This document shows, piece after piece, positions 32,305 to 38,244 of a stretch of DNA of 38,244 nt. Location: contig JACRLM010000060.1 in NCBI GenBank assembly GCA_016235255.1, positions 1-38,244 on the forward strand, written 5' to 3'. The notes below the pieces were generated by a model. It was not told the origin of the DNA and made no database searches. It was given only the letters and a program-made list of their open reading frames with translations. This stretch comes from Nitrospinota bacterium. Lineage in GTDB: Bacteria > Nitrospinota_A > UBA7883 > JACRLM01. A program made the translations under genes and the position numbers. Position 1 is the stretch's first letter, and every line of letters begins with the position of its first letter.

Positions 32305-32884
32305 GCGGGCGAGGCGTGAAATTCTGGAAAAGGCTGACCTGGCTACTGCCGTTACTGCCAAAAGAAATCTAACGGCTGTAATGGCAGTGACTCACCTGGG
32401 CGAATCAGGGATTTCGAGGGTTTCTAACGACACTAATGGCAGTGCCTTGGCGGCTGGTTTCTGGAAAATTGAGTCCAGCAAAACAAGTAAAGATACCTTC
32501 CAGCGGGCAAAGATTGAAATTTCAAAAAGCGTTGGCCTTGGAACTGACGTTACTGACGAAAGAAATCTAAGATCGGTCGGAACGCCGCCATATGGGAATA
32601 ATTGCCTCCCCTACCATGAACGACGCGCTTTATACGCCAAACAGAACGGCCTTTACCTCAGGCTCAAACGGCGGATGGATAAGTATGAGCGACTTACCCG
32701 CGATCCTGAAACGATAACGGCGCTGGAAGCCTGGGCCGGGGATCATGCCTTTGTGGAGCTTTACGCTGGGCGGCGGTCATGGGCGGAACATCGGAGGATT
32801 ATTTACACCTGGGCGCAGGCGGAGCTTGCTTCTATCCGCAGTCAACGTGAATACAATATAGGAGGTAAACACCATGCCTATTGA
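32288..32884 (+). CDS. Uncharacterised island protein with internal repeats
   Basis: The 198-residue product is of unknown function. Its first half (about 20-105) is low in complexity and rich in Ala, Thr, Val, Ser and Asn, with the repeated phrase VTxxRNLxxV. The second half (about 110-190) is helical and charged (RRALYAKQNGLYLRLKRRMDKYERL). GGAGG lies just before the ATG, and the start overlaps the primase gene by 17 bp. Proteins in this place of related islands often have such repetitive N-termini. The repeated DNA may matter as much as the protein. Confidence 0.65.
   Translation: MANWLERARREILEKADLATAVTAKRNLTAVMAVTHLGESGISRVSNDTNGSALAAGFWKIESSKTSKDTFQRAKIEISKSVGLGTDVTDERNLRSVGTPPYGNNCLPYHERRALYAKQNGLYLRLKRRMDKYERLTRDPETITALEAWAGDHAFVELYAGRRSWAEHRRIIYTWAQAELASIRSQREYNIGGKHHAY
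32350..32570 (+). repeat. Imperfect direct repeats inside the 198-residue reading frame
   Basis: A 23-bp segment at 32350-32372 recurs at 32548-32570 with 21 identities (both begin CGTTACTG and end AAAGAAATCTAA). The 11-mer TAATGGCAGTG occurs at 32379-32389 and 32434-32444. The repeats lie just after the replication gene, where iteron-like origins are sometimes found. An origin role is a guess. Confidence 0.5.
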
Positions 32885-33692
32885 GGATTCTTTAAAGAAT
32901 CTAGATTCCACCGTAATCACCTTAACGGCTACCGACACTGAGACACCAAAGGCCAGCTATGAGGCCGTGCGCTATAACGCTGTCACGCATGGCATTCTTT
33001 CCCGGCTGGTGGTATTGCCCCATGAGAATGCTGGAGAGTTTGCCGACCTGCTGTCGGCTCTGATTGAAGAACACCAGCCAACGGCCATGACCGAGCGACA
33101 CCTTGTTGAAGAACTCGCGGCGATCATCTGGCGCAAACGGCGTGTGTTGATGGGCGAGGGCGCGGCGATCAATAAAGGATTGAAGAGCGTGACTATGGAC
33201 GCGCAAAGCGTGATACCGGCGGCGGCTCCGTTTCAACGTGGGCTATTTGGCACGAATACCGACCTGAGCGAGCTTGTAACAAGTTCGCCGGGCGAAAACG
33301 CGGAGAACCTGCAATATGCTGAAGCTACTCTGAAAACGACCGAACGCGCAGAGGCGATCCTTCGTAAAGGCGGCGCGAATGCCTATGAGAAAGCCCGACG
33401 GGCGCTACAAGAGGATTCGCGTGAATGGTTCGACGAGAACGTCGAAGACGAATCCTGCAAAGCGGACTCAGAGGGGCTGGCCGGATTCATCCGTGAATCG
33501 CTACTGCCGTTTTGCTATCGGCAGGCTCTGGAAGCCAAGTATCAACCCGCGATCAGGGCGCAAACCTTGGGCGAAGGCTTACAAGTCCATCGTCTGGAGA
33601 CGCTGAATCGCTATGAAACGCACCTTGACCGCAAGTTCGAACGCACCCTATCCATGCTTTTGAAGCTGAAAGAGCTTCGCGGTAGGCGATAA
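32874..33692 (+). CDS. Conserved hypothetical island protein
   Basis: The 272-residue protein is mostly helical, with no membrane segment. I recall the general pattern RYNAVTHGILSRLVVLPHE followed by TERHLVEELAAIIWRKRRVL from uncharacterised proteins in many mobile regions. It ends with RYETHLDRKFERTLSMLLKL. Function unknown. AGGAGG (32861-32866) precedes the ATG, and the start overlaps the preceding gene by 11 bp, so it belongs to the replication operon. Confidence 0.7.
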   Translation: MPIEDSLKNLDSTVITLTATDTETPKASYEAVRYNAVTHGILSRLVVLPHENAGEFADLLSALIEEHQPTAMTERHLVEELAAIIWRKRRVLMGEGAAINKGLKSVTMDAQSVIPAAAPFQRGLFGTNTDLSELVTSSPGENAENLQYAEATLKTTERAEAILRKGGANAYEKARRALQEDSREWFDENVEDESCKADSEGLAGFIRESLLPFCYRQALEAKYQPAIRAQTLGEGLQVHRLETLNRYETHLDRKFERTLSMLLKLKELRGRR

Positions 33693-33847
33693 AGCGCGAA
33701 ATTAAGCATGGAGAGACACGGAAGAGAACAGTATTGAAACACGCTTAAACCCCAAGCAGGGCAAGGCTTTTGGCAGTATTTCGGCATTTAGTTGCGTAGT
33801 TTAAAGGCGAGATAGCCTAATGATTTCGGTAAAATCGGGAGGACATT

Positions 33848-34456
33848 ATGGGCGGCAGGAATAGTGGACGACGGTGGCGTTTCGGCAGTAAGGATGCGAC
33901 TGACGATTACCGCATGTTTGATGTGCGACGCTTGCAACGAGATGGGCTACTGGCGCCTGGTAACAGTTTCAGATGGAAATGGACACATGGGCGCACCGGA
34001 GAAAACCTGGCATCCATCAATGTGAGAATGGAAACTGACAGGGTGATCCTTTCTTATCGTAGTAGAAGCGGTGACGACGATTGGGAAAATCAGGAATACC
34101 CGGTTCGACTGGATCGGACACCATGCAACTTCGGCGGAGAGCGGGTTTGGTTTCGCTGTCCGGCTGTTGGCTGTGGGCGGCGTGTTGCTATTCTCTTCGG
34201 CGGCGCAGTCTTCGCCTGTCGGCACTGTTACCAGTTGGCATATTCGAGCCAGCGGGAAACCGCCCTTGATCGAAAAGCACGTCGGGCAGATAAAATACGG
34301 GAGCGAATGGGCTGGGAACCAGGAATACTTAACGGAGTCGGATTGAAACCCAAAGGAATGCGCTGGAGAACCTTTGAACGGTTGACCGCCGAGCATGATA
34401 GTTTCGCCGGTTCAGCTCTGGATGAGATGGAGCGGCGGTTTGGCATTAGGCCGTAG
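33848..34456 (+). CDS. Conserved hypothetical island protein with zinc-binding cysteines
   Basis: This 202-residue protein starts MGGRNSGRRWRFG. It has two cysteine pairs (RCPAVGCGRRV and ACRHCYQLAY, about residues 104-130), likely a zinc ribbon, and a basic C-terminal half (RKARRADKIRERMGW). I recall similar proteins in integrated elements, function unknown. GGGAGG stands a few bases before the ATG. The 155-bp gap before it holds no gene I can see. It is the last gene before the right island end. Confidence 0.75.
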   Translation: MGGRNSGRRWRFGSKDATDDYRMFDVRRLQRDGLLAPGNSFRWKWTHGRTGENLASINVRMETDRVILSYRSRSGDDDWENQEYPVRLDRTPCNFGGERVWFRCPAVGCGRRVAILFGGAVFACRHCYQLAYSSQRETALDRKARRADKIRERMGWEPGILNGVGLKPKGMRWRTFERLTAEHDSFAGSALDEMERRFGIRP

Positions 34457-34496
34457 GGCTGAATCTGTTTCGCAAACAAGGCTACAGTATCAAGGC

Positions 34497-34517
34497 GACG
34501 GTAACTTTGACGGTAAC
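34497..34517 (+). repeat. Two GACGGTAAC repeats at the right island end
   Basis: Copies at 34497-34505 and 34509-34517, 12 bp apart and in the same orientation as the three direct copies at the left end. They lie about 50 bp inside the putative attR, as expected for arm sites of a tyrosine integrase. Confidence 0.6.
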
Positions 34518-34568
34518 TAGAAATATCGAACTGATTTTGACCAGTATTAACAAGGTTTTTATGGATTA

Positions 34569-34587
34569 GTTCGATAGACCTCTGCCC
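34569..34587 (+). other. Putative degenerate attR
   Basis: GTTCGATAGACCTCTGCCC matches the tRNA-Ala 3' segment (16191-16209) at 15 of 19 positions. It ends 17 bp before the modC stop codon. Drift is expected because this copy no longer serves a tRNA. The 7-bp identical block CCTCTGC may be the crossover region. Confidence 0.5.
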
Positions 34588-34603
34588 ATTTAAATTCCAC
34601 AGA

Positions 34604-35683
34604 TCACGCCTGCTTTGCCATAGAAACACTTTTGACCATCGCATAGACCGGAGTCCCTTCACGCAGTTCCAGCGTTTCCGCCGATTTGCGGGTGATCTTC
34701 GAAAGCAGCGGCGTCCCCCCCACCATAAGCCTCACCATCACGCTGGCCTCGTCCAGCGTGGCGATCCGCTCCACCCGAGCCTCAAGAATATTCAGAAGGC
34801 TTGTCCGCTCCGGCCGCTGGAGCGCAAGCCCCACGTCCCTGGCCAGTATCCGGGCGCGGGCGCGCGAGCCGGCGGCGGCTTTCATCAGCGGCACGGCGAT
34901 TTTACCTCCGTCGAAATAAAGCCAAGTGAGGGCGTATTTCCCGTCATGCTCCACCCTGTCCGACTCGATGACCGCCCCGGCGTCATCCCCCCTGCCAAGT
35001 GGCAGGTCTATCCTTGCGGCCATTTCAATGGCCGGGCCGGAGGCGATCGTATTTCCCGCCTGGACCACCGCGATATGGTCGGCAAGGCGCAGCGCCTCGT
35101 CCAGAGAATGGGTGACGTACATCGCAGGTATTGAAAGTTTTGTGTGCAAAATCTCGAGTCCGGCCAAAATCTCCCGCTTCCCCTCCGCGTCAAGGGAGGC
35201 CAGCGGCTCGTCGAAAAGCATAAGCTCCGGCGAGGTGAGCAACGCCCTTCCGATGGCCACCCTCTGCTTCTGTCCACCGGAAAGGCTCTCCGGCCACCTG
35301 TCCAACAAAGGCTCAAGCCCAAGCCATTCGGCCACCTGCGCAAACTCGATTTTGCGCCTGTCCCCGGGAATCCTTTTGTGGCCATACATAAGGTTGTCCC
35401 GCGCCGTAAGATGGGGAAACAGCCGCGCATCCTGGAACACGTATCCGACGGCGCGTTGATGTGGCGGGGTGAAAAGCTCCCTGGCGCTCTCCTGCCATGT
35501 GCTTTGGCCCACCCGGAAATAGCCCTGTTCCGCCATGTGAAGCCCGGCCATGCAACGCATCGCCGTGGTCTTGCCGGAGCCGGAGGGGCCGAAAATGGCG
35601 GTGAATCCCGTTTCAGGAGCTTCAAGCTCAAACTTAAGCTCAAAGCCGGACGGCAGCCGCGTTTGAAAACTGGCGCGTATCAT
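34604..35683 (-). CDS. modC: Molybdate ABC transporter ATP-binding protein ModC
   Basis: The 359-residue ATPase has Walker A GPSGSGKTT, the signature SLSGGQKQRVAIGRALL, Walker B LMLFDEPLASLD, and a C-terminal TOBE domain (about 290-355, SLLNILEARVERIATLDEASVMVRL), which binds molybdate or tungstate. Length and layout are standard. It follows modB without a gap. Its 3' end borders the integrated island, so before integration it would have lain shortly downstream of tRNA-Ala in convergent orientation. Confidence 0.93.
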   Translation of the reverse strand: MIRASFQTRLPSGFELKFELEAPETGFTAIFGPSGSGKTTAMRCMAGLHMAEQGYFRVGQSTWQESARELFTPPHQRAVGYVFQDARLFPHLTARDNLMYGHKRIPGDRRKIEFAQVAEWLGLEPLLDRWPESLSGGQKQRVAIGRALLTSPELMLFDEPLASLDAEGKREILAGLEILHTKLSIPAMYVTHSLDEALRLADHIAVVQAGNTIASGPAIEMAARIDLPLGRGDDAGAVIESDRVEHDGKYALTWLYFDGGKIAVPLMKAAAGSRARARILARDVGLALQRPERTSLLNILEARVERIATLDEASVMVRLMVGGTPLLSKITRKSAETLELREGTPVYAMVKSVSMAKQA

Positions 35684-36361
35684 TTACAGCGTTTTAAAAG
35701 GCTGGCGCCGGCCTGAAAGCGACACCGCCAGCAAAGTGATGTACGAAAAGACCAGAAGCCCCGCCGAAAGCATGTGCGCATGGGAATATTCCATCGCCTC
35801 GGCATGGTTGTATATGGCGATGGAGACCACCTGGGTCTTTCCCGGGATGTTCCCGCCGATCATGAGCACCACCCCGAACTCGCCGACGGTGTGGGCGAAT
35901 CCCATAACGGCGGCGGAAACAAAGGCCGGGCGGCACATTGGCATGATCACCGAAAAGAAAGTGTCCATCGGCGTGGCCCGGAGGGTCTGGGCCGCTTCCA
36001 TATGGTTCCTTCCCACAAGCTCGAAGGCGCTTTGCAGCGGTTTGACGACGAATGGCAGCGAGAATAAAACCGACCCTATCACAAGCCCGGTGAAAGAAAA
36101 CGCGAGGCTCGGCAGTCCCAGCGCTTCCAGCGTTCCGCCTATGAATCCCCGCGGCCCCAACGCGATAAGCATGTAAAAACCGAGCACCGTGGGGGGGAGC
36201 ACAAGCGGCAGCGTCACCGCCGCTTCGACAACGGCCTTCGCCCCGCCGTTCCGCGACGCCAGCCACCAGGCAAGGGGCGTTCCGATCGCCAGCAAAACCG
36301 CCGTGGTGACGGCCGCCAGTTTGAGCGTAAGGAACACTGGAACCAGATCAATACCGTCCAT
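35684..36361 (-). CDS. modB: Molybdate ABC transporter permease ModB
   Basis: A roughly 225-residue permease with about five membrane helices and the ModB motifs GTPLAWWLASRNGGAKAVVEA, LPLVLPPTVLGFYMLIALG and the coupling-loop segment FAHTVGEFGVVLMIGGNIPGKTQ. I prefer ATG 36361 to an in-frame TTG at 36370 that overlaps the modA stop. The modC start follows the stop directly. Confidence 0.92.
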   Translation of the reverse strand: MDGIDLVPVFLTLKLAAVTTAVLLAIGTPLAWWLASRNGGAKAVVEAAVTLPLVLPPTVLGFYMLIALGPRGFIGGTLEALGLPSLAFSFTGLVIGSVLFSLPFVVKPLQSAFELVGRNHMEAAQTLRATPMDTFFSVIMPMCRPAFVSAAVMGFAHTVGEFGVVLMIGGNIPGKTQVVSIAIYNHAEAMEYSHAHMLSAGLLVFSYITLLAVSLSGRRQPFKTL

Positions 36362-36366
36362 CGTCG

Positions 36367-37119
36367 TCAACGCGTCCCATATCCGTAATCTTCGATTATC
36401 TTACGCGCCCCGGGGCTTTTCACGAATTCCAAAAAACCGATGGCCGCCTTGCTTGCCTTCGCGGAGGACATGAGCGCCGCCCATTGTTCTATAGGAGTAT
36501 AAAGCGTTTGCGGGACGATCCACACTAATCCGCCGGGATTCTCGCTTCCTTTTAGCTGGGAGAGAGCCACAAATCCCATTTCCGCCGCGCCGATGGCGGC
36601 GAACTGATATGTCTGGGTGATGTTCTCGCCGGTCACAAGCCTTGGCCTGGCCGCGTCCAATATCCCCATTTTCTCCATCGCCGAAATCGCCGCGGAGCCG
36701 TATGGCGCCAATTTGGGATCGGCGACGGCCAGATGTGTGTATGATCCTTTCTTGAGCGCTTCTTCCAGCTTCCCTTCATATTCAGCCTTCGTGGAAAACA
36801 AGGCCAGTTTGCCCGTGGCGTAAATGAACTTTGATGCAGGCTCCGCCAGTTTCACTTTTATCAGCCCGTCCACCTTGTCCTTGTCCGCCGAAAAGAAAAC
36901 CTGGAACGGCGCGCCGTTGGTTATCTGCGCATAAAGCTTTCCGGAGGCTCCCGCGCTTACCACGCATTTATGGCCGGTGGACTGTTCGTACATGGCGCAG
37001 ATGCGCGTCAGCGGTTTTAAAAAATTGGACGCGACCGCCACGTTCACATTGTCCGCCCGTGCAACGCCGGTTGATGCGATAAAAAGGATAAAGGCGCGGA
37101 ATGCGGTCATGATTCCCAT
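36367..37119 (-). CDS. modA: Molybdate ABC transporter substrate-binding protein ModA
   Basis: A roughly 250-residue periplasmic protein with a signal peptide (ending GVARADNVNV) and ModA motifs: VAVASNFLKPLTRI, SAGASGKLYAQITNGAPFQVFFSAD and LAVADPKLAPYGSAA. The binding-site serines and the Tyr of TYQFAAIGAAEMGFV are plausible. ATG 37119 has AGGGAG five bases upstream; GTG 37125 and ATG 37110 are alternatives. It heads modABC, 14 bp after the comF-like gene. Molybdate versus tungstate cannot be told from sequence alone. Confidence 0.9.
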   Translation of the reverse strand: MGIMTAFRAFILFIASTGVARADNVNVAVASNFLKPLTRICAMYEQSTGHKCVVSAGASGKLYAQITNGAPFQVFFSADKDKVDGLIKVKLAEPASKFIYATGKLALFSTKAEYEGKLEEALKKGSYTHLAVADPKLAPYGSAAISAMEKMGILDAARPRLVTGENITQTYQFAAIGAAEMGFVALSQLKGSENPGGLVWIVPQTLYTPIEQWAALMSSAKASKAAIGFLEFVKSPGARKIIEDYGYGTR

Positions 37120-37132
37120 GTCCACTCCCTCA

Positions 37133-37885
37133 TCAAAATCCCGCCCTGCAAAGCGCCGCCACGCGCACCGCTTCCGGTTTGGCTTTCCGGATGGTCTTTA
37201 CGCATTCCCGGACGGTTGCCCCGGTGGTGAAAATGTCGTCGAACAAAATTACCCGCCTTCCTTCCAGCGCCCGCCCGTCATGGATCGCAAAGGCTCCTTT
37301 CACGTTTTCGGCCCGTTCTCCAGCGTTGAGTCCGAATTGCGGTGTGGTGGCGCGGATCCGGCGGATGGCCCCGTCGGCCATCACAAGCCCAGCCTTGTCC
37401 GCAAAATGCCGCGCCAGCAGGTATGGCGGATTGTAACCGCGTGTGAAAAGCTTCCGCGGCGCAAGCGGCACCGGGATCACCATCGCCCCAGGCCATTCGG
37501 AAAGCCAGTCAAGCAGACGTTCTTCGGCAAGGGCCGCCAGGCCGCGCCAGAGGTGAGCGCGCCCGCTGAACTTGAAGGCATGGATAATGTCCCGCACCGG
37601 CCCGGAGTAGGCCAGTGCGTGGCGAAGCTGTTCATATGCGGGAGGCTGGTTGAGGCACTCGCCGCAGCTATAAGCGTCGCCAGTCTCTATGTCGTAATCG
37701 AAGTCCAGCCCGCGCCCGCATACGCAGCATATGTTTTTCGGCGGATATTCCACGCTTCCTAAGCAACGAGAGCACAACATCGGTTGCTCCATGGACGTTT
37801 CCCCCGCTCCACAGCCGGCGCACCGGTCGGGAAACAGCCTGCGCATGGGGCGCAAGGCTTCGGCGATAAACCCGGATAAAGTCAT
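37133..37885 (-). CDS. ComF family phosphoribosyltransferase-like protein
   Basis: The 250-residue protein has an N-terminal double zinc-ribbon-like cluster (CAGCG, LCSRCLG, CCVCGRG and CGECL, about residues 22-80). A phosphoribosyltransferase domain ends in the PRPP loop RRVILFDDIFTTGATV. ComF proteins take part in DNA uptake or are housekeeping amidophosphoribosyltransferase-like proteins; no other competence gene is here. The ATG at 37885 lacks a clear Shine-Dalgarno sequence. It is divergent from the DUF2905 gene with only 46 bp between them. Confidence 0.88.
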   Translation of the reverse strand: MTLSGFIAEALRPMRRLFPDRCAGCGAGETSMEQPMLCSRCLGSVEYPPKNICCVCGRGLDFDYDIETGDAYSCGECLNQPPAYEQLRHALAYSGPVRDIIHAFKFSGRAHLWRGLAALAEERLLDWLSEWPGAMVIPVPLAPRKLFTRGYNPPYLLARHFADKAGLVMADGAIRRIRATTPQFGLNAGERAENVKGAFAIHDGRALEGRRVILFDDIFTTGATVRECVKTIRKAKPEAVRVAALCRAGF

Positions 37886-37931
37886 GCGATAATATATCCG
37901 TGAAACAGATTGTCATTATAATCCGGTTGGC

Positions 37932-38192
37932 ATGGCAAGGACGCTGATAATAATCGGGGCGGGACTGATAATTCTCGGGCTGGCCTGGCCGCTTGTCCAA
38001 AAGGCGGGCCTTGGCAGGCTTCCGGGGGACATATCGGTGGAGCGTGGAAACTTCTCTTTCCATTTTCCCGTGACCACAATGATAATGGTGAGCGTGGCGC
38101 TCACCGAGTCAATCCCTTTTTTAGTTGAAACTCCCGGCATGACCGTCACGCCGCTTTCACCATTATCTTCCCCGCCAGAGCCCGTTTCATGA
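37932..38192 (+). CDS. DUF2905 family small membrane protein
   Basis: An 86-residue protein with one N-terminal membrane helix (LIIIGAGLIILGLAWPL), the DUF2905 signature LGRLPGDISVERGNFSFHFP, and a start of the second hydrophobic segment (VTTMIMVSVAL). After that the sequence (TESIPFLVETPG) becomes polar instead of completing the second helix usual in the family. A late frameshift or a diverged end is possible. Function unknown; it overlaps the end of the leftward gene at 38146. Confidence 0.65.
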   Translation: MARTLIIIGAGLIILGLAWPLVQKAGLGRLPGDISVERGNFSFHFPVTTMIMVSVALTESIPFLVETPGMTVTPLSPLSSPPEPVS

Positions 38193-38244
38193 TCTCACGC
38201 AGTTCTGGCAGGTGTTTATAACCGCTCACTTTCCTCAACCTGGG
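38146..38244 (-). CDS. 3' end of a leftward gene, possibly a transposase (partial)
   Basis: An open frame enters from the right edge and ends at TGA (38148-38146), giving 32 residues including RLRKVSGYKHLPELREIM followed by a basic tail. The RKVSGYKHLPEL phrase resembles the C-terminus of some insertion-sequence transposases, from memory. Too little is visible to name the family. It overlaps the end of the DUF2905 gene by 47 bp, which casts doubt on one of the two ends. Confidence 0.3.
   Translation of the reverse strand, partial: PRLRKVSGYKHLPELREIMKRALAGKIMVKAA

Larger units (their letters stand above)
16191..34587. mobile_element. P4-type integrative island in tRNA-Ala, about 18.4 kb
   Basis: Boundaries come from the imperfect att repeats at each end. 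Support: a P4-type integrase directly downstream of a tRNA, arm-like GACGGTAAC repeats near both ends, AlpA and a DUF3987 replication protein inside, and visibly lower GC content than the flanking metabolic genes. No capsid, tail, relaxase or type IV secretion genes are visible, so it is more like a satellite or mobilisable island carrying a defence module than a complete phage or ICE. Right of it, chromosomal modC resumes 17 bp after the repeat. Confidence 0.75.

Noticed and set aside
37917..37922. TATAAT just before the DUF2905 gene
   Set aside because: It ends ten bases before the ATG, requiring a leaderless transcript, and there is no convincing -35.
1..38244. CRISPR arrays, rRNA genes or complete insertion sequences
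   Set aside because: No regularly spaced repeats, no rRNA-like segments and no complete transposase were seen. The only hint of an IS is the 32-residue fragment at the right edge.

Overview
The window looks like a chromosomal segment of a GC-rich, diderm (Gram-negative) bacterium, interrupted by an integrated island of about 18 kb. The outer-membrane LPS assembly protein LptD supports a diderm. A DUF3187 outer-membrane-like protein, an agmatine-to-putrescine pathway and ComF next to DUF2905 would fit lineages such as Desulfobacterota, Nitrospinota or Nitrospirota. That placement is a guess; no marker here fixes the phylum.

Left flank (1-16.1 kb). After the start of a leftward gene comes a rightward run: ABC-2 permease, DUF3187 protein, nadK, a GGDEF protein, recN and a SemiSWEET transporter. 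It meets a leftward run tail to tail. Read in its own direction, the leftward run is a complete branched-chain amino-acid-type ABC transporter (livK-livH-livM-livG-livF), a CBS+ACT protein, lptD, and aguB-aguA (agmatine to putrescine). A palindromic REP-like element lies between livK and livH.

Island (about 16.19-34.59 kb). A tRNA-Ala(CGC) gene with its own promoter carries the integration site. Just downstream is a P4-type tyrosine integrase. Both ends of the island carry GACGGTAAC repeats that look like integrase or excisionase arm sites. An imperfect copy of the tRNA 3' end lies at 34569-34587, next to the end of modC. The cargo on the minus strand is an apparent operon: an SNF2-family helicase, a 1057-residue beta-class DNA methyltransferase, and a type III Res-like helicase-nuclease. 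Facing away from it is a coupled pair of genes I do not recognise. Then come AlpA, a small membrane protein, a Toprim/DUF3987 replication protein and three uncharacterised island proteins. The stretch of the methyltransferase gene expected to encode target recognition is much more AT-rich than the rest of the gene, which suggests domain exchange.

Right flank (34.6-38.2 kb). This holds molybdate-type modABC (leftward), a ComF phosphoribosyltransferase, a divergent DUF2905 membrane protein, and the 3' end of a leftward gene that vaguely resembles a transposase C-terminus.

The best candidate for a poorly described system is the SNF2-methyltransferase-Res operon, possibly with the divergent pair at 27207-29215. 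It resembles a type III restriction-modification module with an added SNF2 motor, and it overlaps in gene content with class 1 DISARM but lacks DrmA, DrmB and DrmC.
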